This document shows, in pieces, positions 51,017 through 59,973 of a DNA stretch of 64,000 nt. The translations under genes and the position numbers were made by a program. Each line of letters begins with the position of its first letter. The first letter of the stretch is position 1. Under the pieces are notes generated by a model that saw only the letters and a list, made by a program, of their open reading frames with translations, searched no databases and was not told the DNA's origin. The stretch spans positions 22,768 to 86,767 of the forward strand of contig NZ_PPTT01000017.1 of assembly GCF_003339815.1 (NCBI RefSeq), given 5' to 3'. The DNA comes from Eggerthella sinensis (GTDB taxonomy: Bacteria; Actinomycetota; Coriobacteriia; Coriobacteriales; Eggerthellaceae).

Positions 51017-52609
51017 CTACCCCAGAATCGTGGCCAGGTCCTCTTCCGGCGTGCTGATGGGGCGCACGTCGAACTCGCGCACGAGCACGTCGAGCACGCC
51101 CGGCGACACGAACGCCGGCAGCGTCGGCCCCAGGTAGATGCCCTTGATGCCCAGGTGCAGCAGCGTCAGCAGGATGCACACCGCCTTCTGCTCGTACCAC
51201 GATAGCACGAGCGTGAGCGGCAGGTCGTTCACGCCGCACTCGAACGCTTCGGCCAGCGCCACGGCCACGCGGATGGCACCGTACGCGTCGTTGCACTGCC
51301 CCATGTCCATGATGCGCGGCAGCCCGCCGATGGTGCCTAGGTCGAGGTCGTTGAAGCGGAACTTGCCGCACGCCAGCGTCAGGATGATGCTGTCCTCAGG
51401 CGCCTGCTGCACGAACTCGCGGAAGTAGCTGCGGCCGGGACGCGCGCCGTCGCACCCGCCCACGAGGAAGAAGCGGCTGATGGCGCCCTGCTTCACCGCG
51501 TCGACCACCGCATCGGCCACCCCCAGGATGGTACCGTGGCCGAAGCCCGTGGTGAACGTTGCTTCATCGCCTGCGGCTTCCGGGTACCCGCCCAGCTCGA
51601 GCGCGCGCTCGATAAGCGGCTCGAAATCCTTGTCCGCGCCGATGTGCGTCATACCGGGATACGCCACCGGACCCGTGGTGAACACGCGGTCGGCGTAGGA
51701 CGCTGCGGGCGGCATGAGGCAGTTCGTGGTGAACAGGATAGGTGCGGGCAGCTCGGCGAACTCCGCGCGCTGGTTCTGCCAGGCGGTGCCCAGGTTGCCC
51801 TTGAGGTGTGCGAAGCGCTTGAGCTGGGGATACGCGTGCGCGGGGAGCAGCTCGCCGTGCGTGTAGACGTTCACGCCGCGACCCTCCGTCTGCTCGAGCA
51901 ACAGCTTGAGATCGTGCAGGTCGTGGCCCGACACCACGATGAAGGGACCCGCCTCCACCGCGCGCGCCACCGTCGTGGGCTCCGGCGTGCCGAACGTCTC
52001 GGTGTTCGCCTGGTCGAGCAACTCCATGCAGCGCAGGTTCACTTCGCCCACCTTGAGCGCAAGCGGCAGCAGCACGTCGGCACCGGCCGCAGGGTCGGCG
52101 AGCGTGGCCAGCCCCTCGTGCAAGAACAGGGACACCGCGTCGTCGCGGTAGCCGAGCGCCGCCGCGTGGTAGGCGTACGCCGCAAGGCCGCGCAGGCCGA
52201 ACAGCACGAGCGACTTGAGCGAGCGCACATCGTCCGGCGCGCCCCACAGCGCGGCAAGCGCGTAGTCGGACGCCGCCTCGACGCCGCACGCCGCGGCAAT
52301 CGCGTCGCGCTCGGCATGCACGCGCGCGAGCAGGTCGGCAAGTTCCGCATCGTCGAAGTCCACGTTCGTCAGCGTGGCGAACAGGCCTTCCATCACCAGG
52401 TTGTCGGCTGCGAGGCGCGCTTCCGCGTCCAAGCCGGCATGCTCGACCGCCGCGTGCACGGTCTGCGCCAACCCGACGAGCGCGCCCGTCACCTCGTCTT
52501 GCAGGATGGCCGTGCTCGCCTGCTTGCCGCACACGCCCGCCGCGCCGGTGCAGCCGCTGCACCCGGCCGTCTGCTCGCACTGAAAGCAAAACATCGTAGC
52601 ATCTTCCAT
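51017..52609 (-). CDS. hcp: Hydroxylamine reductase (hybrid cluster protein)
   Basis: A 530-residue cytoplasmic hybrid cluster protein. The N-terminal cluster motif is FCFQCEQTAGCSGC followed by GVCGK; later segments include GHDLHDLKLLLEQTEGRGVN, NLGTAWQNQRAEFAELPAPI, LFTTNCLMPP, FLVGGCDGARPGRSYF, LACGKFRFND and the C-terminal YEQKAVCILLTLLHLGIKGI with YLGPTLPAF that bind the hybrid cluster. It reduces hydroxylamine and probably nitric oxide, protecting against nitrosative stress. An ATG at 52594 is an alternative start. The divergent Crp-family gene 141 bp away is the expected regulator. Confidence 0.96.
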   Translation of the reverse strand: MEDATMFCFQCEQTAGCSGCTGAAGVCGKQASTAILQDEVTGALVGLAQTVHAAVEHAGLDAEARLAADNLVMEGLFATLTNVDFDDAELADLLARVHAERDAIAAACGVEAASDYALAALWGAPDDVRSLKSLVLFGLRGLAAYAYHAAALGYRDDAVSLFLHEGLATLADPAAGADVLLPLALKVGEVNLRCMELLDQANTETFGTPEPTTVARAVEAGPFIVVSGHDLHDLKLLLEQTEGRGVNVYTHGELLPAHAYPQLKRFAHLKGNLGTAWQNQRAEFAELPAPILFTTNCLMPPAASYADRVFTTGPVAYPGMTHIGADKDFEPLIERALELGGYPEAAGDEATFTTGFGHGTILGVADAVVDAVKQGAISRFFLVGGCDGARPGRSYFREFVQQAPEDSIILTLACGKFRFNDLDLGTIGGLPRIMDMGQCNDAYGAIRVAVALAEAFECGVNDLPLTLVLSWYEQKAVCILLTLLHLGIKGIYLGPTLPAFVSPGVLDVLVREFDVRPISTPEEDLATILG

Positions 52610-52750
52610 GTCTCGTCCCTTCTCGCGCCCCGGCCCCGACGCCGTTCGCGGCGCGGTGCGAGGCGTTCGGTTGTCGTCCGCTTGCCCGATGCGCTCAACC
52701 CTACGATACTGGCACCGAGGTTTCCGTTGTATTTGCAACAAAGGAGCATG

Positions 52751-53425
52751 ATGGACCGCTATCTTCCCCTCATCGGGCGCTCGGCGCTCTTCCACGATAT
52801 CGACGCCGCCGACCTCGAAGCGATGCTGCATTGCCTGGGCGCGCGGCAGCGCAGCTACCCGAAGGGCGCGGCCGTGTTCCGCGTGGGCGACCGCACTACG
52901 GCCATGGGCGTGGTGTTGGAAGGTTCGGTGCGCCTCGAGAAGGAGGATTACTGGGGCAACCGCAGCATCCTCGCCTCGTTCGGGCCGGGCCAGTCGTTCG
53001 CCGAAGTGTACGCCTGCGAACCCGACCTGGCCTTCGACATCAACGTGGTGGCGGCCGAAGATGCCGTCGTGCTGTTTCTCGACGTGGGACGCATCACCTC
53101 CCTATGCCCGTCGTCGTGCACCTTCCACGCGCGGCTCATCCGCAACCTGCTGGGCATCATCGCAAAGCGCACCCACGCGCTCACGCGCAAAATCGAGCAC
53201 ACGGCGAAGCGCACCACGCGCGCCAAGCTGCTGTCGTACCTTTCCGACCAGGCCGAACGCGCCGGTTCGAGCCGCTTTGCCATCCCCTTCGACCGCCAAG
53301 AACTGGCCGACTACCTGTCGGTGGACCGCAGCGCGATGAGCGCGGAGCTGTCGCGGATGAAAAAGGACGGCATCATCGACTACAATAAAAACCACTTTGA
53401 AATCGTGCGAAGGAGCGCCTTATGA
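52751..53425 (+). CDS. Crp/Fnr-family transcriptional regulator
   Basis: A 224-residue protein with an N-terminal cyclic-nucleotide-binding fold (AVFRVGDRTTAMGVVLEGSV, FAEVYACEPDLAFDINVVAA) and a C-terminal winged helix with FDRQELADYLSVDRSAMSAE and LSRMKKDGIIDYNKNHFEIV. It lacks an N-terminal Fe-S Cys cluster, but relatives next to hcp sense NO through haem. The ATG at 52751 has AAGGAG four bases upstream; the adjacent ATG at 52748 is possible. In the divergent gap GTTG-6 bp-CAAC (52726-52739) is a weak Fnr-like dyad. Its 3' end overlaps the cysteine hydrolase gene by 4 bp. Confidence 0.9.
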   Translation: MDRYLPLIGRSALFHDIDAADLEAMLHCLGARQRSYPKGAAVFRVGDRTTAMGVVLEGSVRLEKEDYWGNRSILASFGPGQSFAEVYACEPDLAFDINVVAAEDAVVLFLDVGRITSLCPSSCTFHARLIRNLLGIIAKRTHALTRKIEHTAKRTTRAKLLSYLSDQAERAGSSRFAIPFDRQELADYLSVDRSAMSAELSRMKKDGIIDYNKNHFEIVRRSAL

Positions 53426-54087
53426 TCGACCCGCGCAACGCGGCCCTGCTGGTCATCGACATGCAACACGGATTCGTGGACCCGTCGTCCGCGCTGTGCG
53501 TGCAAGGGGCGGCCGCCACGGTGCCCGCCTGCGCGCGGGCGCTCGACCAGGCGCGCGCCCTGGGAATGCACGTGTTCCACACCATTCGCGAGTACGCCGC
53601 CGACGGTTCGGACGTGGAAGCCGTGCGGCACCGCGCGTGGGCCGAGGGCGGCAAGCCCGTCTCGCGCGCCTGCGCCAGCCCGCGCACCCTGGAGGAGTCC
53701 GCGCCGCTCGCCCCGCAGCCGGGCGACCGCGTGCTCGTGAAGCCGCGCTTCTCGGCTTTCTTCGGCACGCAGCTCGACCTCATCCTGCGCCGCCTGGGCG
53801 TGAGCACCGTCGTGCTCATGGGCACCACCACGCCGAACTGCATCCGCTCCACCTGCTACGACGCGATGTCGCTCGACTACAACGTGGTGCTCATCGAGGA
53901 TTGCACGTCGTCGCGCACGCCCGAAGTGCAAGCCGCGAACATCGAGGACATGGCCTGCATCGGCGCGCACATCATGACGTGCGACGAGTTTTGCGCGTCC
54001 GGCCTGAGCGAGGTTGCCGACGTGGTGGCCGACGTGCGCGCCGCCTGCGCGACGGGCGCGGCGCGCGAGGGCGGTGTCTCCCGATGA
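53422..54087 (+). CDS. Isochorismatase-like cysteine hydrolase
   Basis: A 221-residue cytoplasmic hydrolase of the isochorismatase/nicotinamidase fold: NAALLVIDMQHGFVDPSSAL gives the catalytic Asp (D14), KPRFSAFFGTQLDLILRRLG supplies the Lys, and TTPNCIRSTCYDAMSLDYNV carries the Cys nucleophile. Family members hydrolyse nicotinamide, N-carbamoyl compounds or isochorismate; the substrate is not resolved. It overlaps the Crp-family gene by ATGA at its start and the methyltransferase gene by ATGA at its end, so all three are co-translated. Confidence 0.88.
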   Translation: MIDPRNAALLVIDMQHGFVDPSSALCVQGAAATVPACARALDQARALGMHVFHTIREYAADGSDVEAVRHRAWAEGGKPVSRACASPRTLEESAPLAPQPGDRVLVKPRFSAFFGTQLDLILRRLGVSTVVLMGTTTPNCIRSTCYDAMSLDYNVVLIEDCTSSRTPEVQAANIEDMACIGAHIMTCDEFCASGLSEVADVVADVRAACATGAAREGGVSR

Positions 54088-54932
54088 TCATCGAAGTCGA
54101 TACGCTGGACGACCCGCGGCTCGACGCGTTCGCGCGACTGACCGAGACGCAGCTGCGCTCCAAGCTGGAGCCCGAGAAAGCGCTGTTCATCGCCGAATCC
54201 GGCAAGGTTATCGAGCGGGCGCTGGCCGGCGGCATGGAGCCGTTGTCGCTGCTCATGGAAGCGAAATGGCTGCCGTCGATGCAGCCGCTCGTGGACGAGA
54301 TCGCCGCACGCTGGGGCCACGACGTGCCCGTGTTCGTCGCGCCGCATGACGAGCTGACGAAGCTCACCGGCTTCGAGCTGACGCGCGGCGCCCTGGGAGC
54401 CTTCCGCCGCCCCGCGCTCCGAAGCATCGCCGAGGTCGTGCGCGATGCCCGGCGCATCGCCGTGCTCGAGGACATCACGAACCACACGAACGTCGGGGCC
54501 ATCTTCCGCTCGGCCGCTGCGCTCGGCATCAACGCCGTGCTGGTGACGCCCGCCTGCTACGACCCGCTGTACCGCCGCGCGGTGCGCGTGTCGATGGGCA
54601 CCGTGTTCCAGGTGCCGTGGACGCGTATCGGCGAGGAAGCCGGCGCCGGGGCAACCGGCACGGGCGGATGGGCCGCCCAGGGCGTGCCGCTGCTGCATGA
54701 CCTGGGCTTCAAGACCGCCGCTTTCGCGCTCACCGATGACTCCGTGTCGCTTGACGACCCCGCCCTCAACGCCGAAGAGCGCCTCGCGCTCGTGTTCGGC
54801 ACCGAGGGCGACGGCCTCGCGCACGATACCATCGCGCGCTGCGACTACACCGTGCGCATCCCCATGGCCGGCGGCGTGGACTCCCTCAACGTAGCCGCCG
54901 CCAGCGCCGTAGCATTCTGGCAGCTGCGATAG
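54084..54932 (+). CDS. TrmH/SpoU-family RNA methyltransferase
   Basis: A 282-residue SAM-dependent RNA 2'-O-ribose methyltransferase. After an N-terminal RNA-binding segment (LEPEKALFIAESGKVIERAL) the SPOUT domain shows LEDITNHTNVGAIFRSAAAL (motif 1), LVFGTEGDGL (motif 2) and IPMAGGVDSLNVAAASAVAF (motif 3). A Gly/Ala-rich insertion (GEEAGAGATGTGGWA) sits near residue 190. It would modify rRNA or tRNA; the site is unknown. Start overlaps the previous stop (ATGA). Last gene of the crp-hydrolase-methyltransferase set. Confidence 0.92.
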   Translation: MIIEVDTLDDPRLDAFARLTETQLRSKLEPEKALFIAESGKVIERALAGGMEPLSLLMEAKWLPSMQPLVDEIAARWGHDVPVFVAPHDELTKLTGFELTRGALGAFRRPALRSIAEVVRDARRIAVLEDITNHTNVGAIFRSAAALGINAVLVTPACYDPLYRRAVRVSMGTVFQVPWTRIGEEAGAGATGTGGWAAQGVPLLHDLGFKTAAFALTDDSVSLDDPALNAEERLALVFGTEGDGLAHDTIARCDYTVRIPMAGGVDSLNVAAASAVAFWQLR

Positions 54933-54971
54933 AGGATTTCGCACTGCAATTGAGCTGCATATATACGTTTC

Positions 54972-55001
54972 GGGTAGGCCAAACTACCCCTTTAGGATAG
55001 T
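54972..55001. promoter_or_regulatory. Overlapping dyads before flavoprotein E
   Basis: GGGTAG (54972-54977) and CTACCC (54984-54989) form a 6-bp inverted repeat; overlapping it, ACTACCCCTTTAGGATAGT (54983-55001) is an imperfect dyad with a CTTTA core much like the CTTTG dyads before flavoproteins C and F. They lie 65-95 bp before the flavoprotein E start. Candidate operator for the LuxR gene on the far side of flavoprotein E. Confidence 0.45.
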
Positions 55002-55065
55002 CCCAACTCCCTCTCCGTCTCATACAGTGAGCACGCCGAACTGGAACACGAGAGAGGGAGATACC

Positions 55066-56589
55066 ATGCACCATGCAATCTCAAGAAGGAAGTTTATGCA
55101 ATTCGCCGGCATGCTGGGGCTTTCAACGGCCACGGTAGGCTTCGTCGGCTGCGCGCCGAAGTCGGATGAAGCGACCGCGCAGGAAGAAGGTCCAAGCTCA
55201 GCAACATACGATGTCGTCATCGCGGGCGGCGGGCTTGCAGCTCTGTGCGCCACCGTGACCGCAGCCGAGAGCGGAGCACGCGTACTCATAGTTGAGCAAC
55301 AGGACGAACTGGGCGGAAACGCCCGCTACGCGGTGGGTTGTTTCAACGGCGCCGGAACCAAAGTGCAAGCCGATCACGGCATATCGGGCGACACGCCCGA
55401 GCTTGGGTACGAAGACCTCAAGGGCCGGGGGACGTTCGGCCACACCTATCGCGACGACGCGGCGCGCTCCTATGCGCTCAACGCCGGAGAAACCGTCGAT
55501 TGGCTCTACGATCTGGGGGTCGGCTTTAACGAACCCTACGAGGGGTATGAGGAATATCCGCCTACCGACTTGCCCCGATGCTACGATGCCACGAACGGCG
55601 CCGTCGATGTCGTCAACCATATCAAGCCGATTATCGATGGCCACAAAGAATCTGGCTTGGTGGAAATCCTCCTGAACGCCCACGTGCAGGATATGATCAT
55701 GGAGAACGGCGCGTGCGTTGGCGTCCGACTCGATGACGGTTCGGAATATCGTGCCCCTTCGGTCGTTCTTGCCGCAGGTGGATACGCAGGAAGCAAGGAA
55801 ATGCTGAGCACCGTGTTCGACCGTGTCTGCGGCGGCGGCATGGCGTACAACGTTGGCGAAGGATATCGTCTCGCCCAGCAAACCGGCGCTTTAATGGACG
55901 GTCTCGATTTCAATTACAGCTACCCCGGATACCTTGACGACCAGGAGTTTTTCGGTAATTCGTCAGTGCAAACACGCTGCCCGAGCGGATGCGTATGGGT
56001 CAATTCCCAAGGGAATCGCGTGTGTGACGAATATGCCGTCAATTCAGCATACCGCGCTCATGCGTACATGGATGCCCCGAACAATACGATCTTCTATCTC
56101 TTCAATCAGGCAAGCGCCGATCAGTACGCTCCCCTCATCGTCGACGACGAGGACAATTCCCTGTTCGAGGCGTATCTGAACGAAGGCAAGCACGTATTCG
56201 CTGCTGACACCATGGAGGAGCTGGCCGAAAAAATCAACGTCGACGCCAACGCGCTCTCTGAAACCATCGCGCGCTTCAACGGCTTCTGTGAAACGGGTGT
56301 CGACGAGGACTTCGGACGCACCGAATACCTGTCCAAGCTCGAGGGCCCCTTTTACGCCCTCGAGACCATCTGCAATGTGACCATCAGCAACGGCGGAGTG
56401 GTGGTGAATGGAGAAGCGCATGTTTTGGACGAGAGCGAGCAGCCCATTCCCGGACTTTTCGCAGCGGGCGAATCCGTGTGCTGTCTCGAGTTCTTCGGCG
56501 AAAACGCCATCGGTGGAGCGTACCTCACCAACGCTGCCGTTATCGGGCGCTTAGCGGGCGCGTCCGCTGCAGCCAACGCCCTCTCGTAG
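55066..56589 (+). CDS. Flavoprotein E: Tat-exported FAD-dependent reductase (fumarate/urocanate reductase family)
   Basis: A 507-residue protein, the shortest of the six. Signal: SRRKFMQFAGMLGLSTATVG with lipobox FVGC. The FAD fold begins TYDVVIAGGGLAALCATVTA; the C-terminal loop is GLFAAGESVCCLEFFGENAI with GGAYLTNAAVIGR, the classic fumarate reductase/3-ketosteroid-dehydrogenase-like pattern, unlike the other five. Codon use is less GC-biased than in neighbouring genes (many A/T third positions), as also in the convergent LuxR gene, which suggests the pair arrived together. GAGAGGGAG precedes the ATG. No haem domain; substrate unknown. Confidence 0.88.
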   Translation: MHHAISRRKFMQFAGMLGLSTATVGFVGCAPKSDEATAQEEGPSSATYDVVIAGGGLAALCATVTAAESGARVLIVEQQDELGGNARYAVGCFNGAGTKVQADHGISGDTPELGYEDLKGRGTFGHTYRDDAARSYALNAGETVDWLYDLGVGFNEPYEGYEEYPPTDLPRCYDATNGAVDVVNHIKPIIDGHKESGLVEILLNAHVQDMIMENGACVGVRLDDGSEYRAPSVVLAAGGYAGSKEMLSTVFDRVCGGGMAYNVGEGYRLAQQTGALMDGLDFNYSYPGYLDDQEFFGNSSVQTRCPSGCVWVNSQGNRVCDEYAVNSAYRAHAYMDAPNNTIFYLFNQASADQYAPLIVDDEDNSLFEAYLNEGKHVFAADTMEELAEKINVDANALSETIARFNGFCETGVDEDFGRTEYLSKLEGPFYALETICNVTISNGGVVVNGEAHVLDESEQPIPGLFAAGESVCCLEFFGENAIGGAYLTNAAVIGRLAGASAAANALS

Positions 56590-56618
56590 GTGCGCGCACT
56601 ACCCTCGAGCAATCGATC

Positions 56619-56654
56619 GAAACGGCTTGCGGGCACTCGTCCGCAAGCCGTTTC
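56619..56654. terminator. Terminator between flavoprotein E and LuxR gene
   Basis: GAAACGGCTTGCGG (56619-56632) pairs perfectly with CCGCAAGCCGTTTC (56641-56654), loop 8 nt. The right arm ends in TTTC on the plus strand and overlaps the stop of the convergent LuxR gene. Suitable for both directions. Confidence 0.75.
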
Positions 56655-58038
56655 AGCTTCGTCCCTCAACAAGATCGATGAGTTCTTGCTTGTTGTGAAT
56701 GCCCAGCTTGTTGTACAGCTGCTTCACGTGCCAACGAACGGTGCTCTCGGAAACATACAGCTCTTTCGCGATAACCGATTTGGTAAAGCCCCTGCACACG
56801 AGGAACATGACCTCCATCTGGCGCTCGGACAGGTTTTTCGCCGCCCCTAGATCGGTGCAGCGTTTTCGAAGAGCGTCGTTGATGCCGCTCTTCTCTTCTA
56901 GAGGCGACGCGGATGTGCCCATCTTGACGATGAGCAGAAACCGGTTGATCATAATCAGCACCGCAATGATCACACCGAAATAGATGACGCCATCGGTCGC
57001 CTGCGAAACAACGCCGAAAAATGGCGTTTCGAGCGCCAAAATACCCACCACGAGCGATAGCTCGAACAGGCCCCGTCCAAGGCCAAATACCATCAGCGGG
57101 TTTTTTCCGTACACTTTCACCGTGTGGTAGAACGTCAGCAAGAAGAATGCACTGACCACATCGCATATCAGTATGACCGATACGGGAATCGCACTTTGGC
57201 GCGCATCGCCAAAGAATATCGTGGCGAAATATGCCACGAGCACCAAACCGGCGGCAAGCTTAAAGGCGAAATTTCGCGACTCCTTGCGGGCCGATGTATG
57301 GAGCCAGGCAAGCAACAGCGCCGGTATGAGAATTTGCAGCACATGCGCTATCGCGAAGGGCTGAAGGACAACATCGCTTGTGGCGAAGTGCATAATGCCG
57401 AAAATCACGCCGAAGAGGACGATTTCTGCCGCCACGCCAGCCGTGCCCAGAGGGAATGAAGAGCGCCTCGGACTCGACGGTTGCACATGCTTGCGACCCG
57501 CCTCTTCCCCGTGTCGCAACACGCTCCCTTGCGGTTTCTGGACAAGCGCGGCAACCGCAAGCGGAACGACGCAGAAGATGGCGAGAGAAACCTTCGGCGA
57601 GACCATGTCAACAGGAATCAATGCCAAGCGGAAAACGGGTTCAAGAACCGACGACAGCAGCACCAGGTCGAATGCCGTTTCAGTTGGATATGAACAGAGT
57701 TCGGCGAACAGCTGAGAGAACAGGACAAGAGCGCCGCCACCGCACAACAATCCCGTTACGACAAGCAAGACAATGTTTTGGATGCCCAGCAACCCCGCCA
57801 ATAGCGGCGCAAGGCATGTGCTCATCGCCGCGATCCACACCAGGAGGCGAGGGACCGCAGCAGACTCCTTGTTCCGAAACAGCAAGAATGAACCGATCCC
57901 CGCCACGCCGAAGCCGAGATGATAGAACACGGAAAAGGATGCTGGAAGTGAAAATTGCATGTGAAGATAGAAGCCTGCCAAAGCAAGGCTCACCAAGAGC
58001 CTGACAGCGCTTCCGCTGATCAAATCACTCTTATTCAT
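56653..58038 (-). CDS. LuxR-type regulator with multi-pass membrane N-terminus
   Basis: A 461-residue protein with about twelve hydrophobic segments to residue 375 and a C-terminal LuxR helix-turn-helix: NLSERQMEVMFLVCRGFTK, VIAKELYVSESTVRWHVKQL, YNKLGIHNKQELIDLV. The ATG at 58038 directly starts a short polar stretch before the first helix. It is convergent with flavoprotein E, with only a terminator between them, and shares the lower-GC codon use of that gene. The target is presumably flavoprotein E. A basic loop in mid-protein (RHGEEAGRKHVQPSSPRRSS) separates two six-helix halves. Ligand unknown. Confidence 0.87.
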   Translation of the reverse strand: MNKSDLISGSAVRLLVSLALAGFYLHMQFSLPASFSVFYHLGFGVAGIGSFLLFRNKESAAVPRLLVWIAAMSTCLAPLLAGLLGIQNIVLLVVTGLLCGGGALVLFSQLFAELCSYPTETAFDLVLLSSVLEPVFRLALIPVDMVSPKVSLAIFCVVPLAVAALVQKPQGSVLRHGEEAGRKHVQPSSPRRSSFPLGTAGVAAEIVLFGVIFGIMHFATSDVVLQPFAIAHVLQILIPALLLAWLHTSARKESRNFAFKLAAGLVLVAYFATIFFGDARQSAIPVSVILICDVVSAFFLLTFYHTVKVYGKNPLMVFGLGRGLFELSLVVGILALETPFFGVVSQATDGVIYFGVIIAVLIMINRFLLIVKMGTSASPLEEKSGINDALRKRCTDLGAAKNLSERQMEVMFLVCRGFTKSVIAKELYVSESTVRWHVKQLYNKLGIHNKQELIDLVEGRS

Positions 58039-58119
58039 ATAGAGTCCCCATGTCCACCGTCCCCAGAGCTTATCACAAGTGCTCCGAAGACCGCCAGACG
58101 AAAATGCGTCCTTCGCTGG

Positions 58120-59763
58120 CTAGATCTCGTCGCCCTTTTGGGCGCCGTGATCCACTTTGGTGGCCAGGGGGTGCTCCTTCAGCGTGAGCATGAGAACGAA
58201 GCCGACGGCCAACAGCGGCACCACGTACAGGAAGATGGGGACGAGGGCGTCGCTGTAGGCGGTGGCTATCGCGTGGCGCACGGGCTGGGAGACGTGCTCG
58301 ACGAACTCGGGCGTGATGCGGTTGATGTTGATGTTGTCGACGCGCGGCAGCTGCGCGGCGAGGTCGGCCGACAGGCGCGCCGTGAACAGCGCGCCCACGA
58401 GCGAGGCGCCCAGCGTGGAGCCGATCTGCCGGAAGAAGCTGTTCGCCGCCGTCACCGTGCCCACGATGGCGTGCGAGAACTCGTTCTGAACGATGAGCAC
58501 GAGAATCTGCTGGCCCAGGCCGATGCCCACGCCCAGCACGAACAGGAACAGGCCCGTCACCACCAGCGACGTGCCCACCGTCAGCTGCGACATCAGCACG
58601 AAGCCAACGGCGGCCACCACGGTGCTCGCGATGGGCATCCACTTGTAGCGGCCCGTTTTCGTGGCCAGAAAACCGGTGACCACCGACATGGTGAGCACGC
58701 CCGCCATCATGGGAAACGTCATGAGACCGGCCTGCTCGGGCACGAGGCCGTCCACGATTTGGAAGTACGTGGGCAGGTAGGTCACGGTACCCATGAGGCC
58801 CATCATGATGATGAGGCCGGTGACGGTGCATTTCACGAAGTTGCTGTTCTTGAACAGCAGAAGCGGGATGATGGGCTCGGCGGCGCGCTTCTCCACCAGC
58901 ACGAACGCGATGGCCGCCAAGATGAACAGCGCCAGCAAGCCGAACACCTCGGGCGACGTCCACGCGAACAGCGTGCCGCCCCAGGCGGTTGCCAGCACGA
59001 GCGACGACACGGCCACGGCACTCGTGGCCACGCCGAGGAAGTCGAAGGGAGGACGCTGCTCGCGCGGCGTGGGCTTCGCCAGGAACGCCGCGATGACCAC
59101 GATGGCCAGCACCGCAAGCGGGATGTTGAACGCAAACAGCCAGCGCCAGCCGGTCACCTGCACGAACCAGCCGCCCAAGATGGGCCCCACCACGGTGGAC
59201 ACGGCGAACACCGAACCCATGACGCCCATGTACTTGCCACGCTGCCGCGGCGGGATGATGTCGGCGATGGTGGCCTGCGCCAAAATGATGAGGCCGCCGC
59301 CTCCGAGGCCTTCGACGGCGCGCCCGGCGATGAGGCCGTCCATGCTGGTGGCGAGCCCGCAGGTGGATGAACCCACGATGAAGATGCTCAGCGCGATGAT
59401 GAACAGGTATTTGCGGCCGTACAGGTCGCCGATTTTGCCGTAGACGGGCATGGTAATGGTCACCGCCATGATGTAGGCCGTTTCCACCCACTGCATGTGT
59501 TCGACGCCGCCGAGGTCGCCCACGATGGTGGGCAGCGCCGTAGCCGTCACCGTCTCGGACAGCGCGCTCACGAACATGGCCAGCAGCAGGCCGGCGAACA
59601 CGGCCGCCACGCTACGCGTGCCGCGACGCACGGGTTTGCCGGCGGGCACGGGCGCCGGCGCCGGCGCGCCGCCCTTGCCGGACGCAAGGGTGTCGGGTTC
59701 GTCGCTTTCGTGTACGCGCGCCGCATCCGCTGCCGCGGCCGACGTCCGGTCTACGCCTTCCAT
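58120..59763 (-). CDS. MFS drug exporter, DHA2 (EmrB/QacA) family
   Basis: A 547-residue transporter with fourteen hydrophobic segments after a 48-residue cytoplasmic, Ala/Pro-rich leader. Motifs: ALSETVTATALPTIVGDLGG in helix 1, YGKIGDLYGRKYLFIIA (MFS motif A), VEGLGGGGLIILAQATIADI and the motif C GSVFAVSTVVGPILGGWFVQ followed by TGWRWLFAFNIPLA. Such proteins export drugs and other lipophilic compounds using the proton gradient. No regulator of the TetR or MarR kind is adjacent; the divergent gene is a LuxR regulator (210 bp between starts). A role in expelling compounds that the flavoproteins act on is possible but speculative. Confidence 0.94.
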   Translation of the reverse strand: MEGVDRTSAAAADAARVHESDEPDTLASGKGGAPAPAPVPAGKPVRRGTRSVAAVFAGLLLAMFVSALSETVTATALPTIVGDLGGVEHMQWVETAYIMAVTITMPVYGKIGDLYGRKYLFIIALSIFIVGSSTCGLATSMDGLIAGRAVEGLGGGGLIILAQATIADIIPPRQRGKYMGVMGSVFAVSTVVGPILGGWFVQVTGWRWLFAFNIPLAVLAIVVIAAFLAKPTPREQRPPFDFLGVATSAVAVSSLVLATAWGGTLFAWTSPEVFGLLALFILAAIAFVLVEKRAAEPIIPLLLFKNSNFVKCTVTGLIIMMGLMGTVTYLPTYFQIVDGLVPEQAGLMTFPMMAGVLTMSVVTGFLATKTGRYKWMPIASTVVAAVGFVLMSQLTVGTSLVVTGLFLFVLGVGIGLGQQILVLIVQNEFSHAIVGTVTAANSFFRQIGSTLGASLVGALFTARLSADLAAQLPRVDNININRITPEFVEHVSQPVRHAIATAYSDALVPIFLYVVPLLAVGFVLMLTLKEHPLATKVDHGAQKGDEI

Positions 59764-59973
59764 ACGTGCTCCTTCTTATGCGATGATCCTTCCCAGTATG
59801 GCCGCGGCCGCCCGTCGAAGGCGCGTGCGCGCGGGCACGGAAACCGAACGGTCAGCATGACGCCACGCGCCCGTTCATCATGGTGCGCATTCGTTTTGCA
59901 CGCGGGCGAAACCGCGCCTCCATAGGCGCGCGCGTCGAGTAGAATACGGAGCACACACAGGAGGGAGGGGTCT

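Noticed and set aside
52726..52739. GTTG-6 bp-CAAC as a firm Fnr/HcpR box between hcp and the Crp-family gene
   Set aside because: Only four paired bases per arm and inner positions do not match a known consensus; kept as a weak mention in the gene entry.
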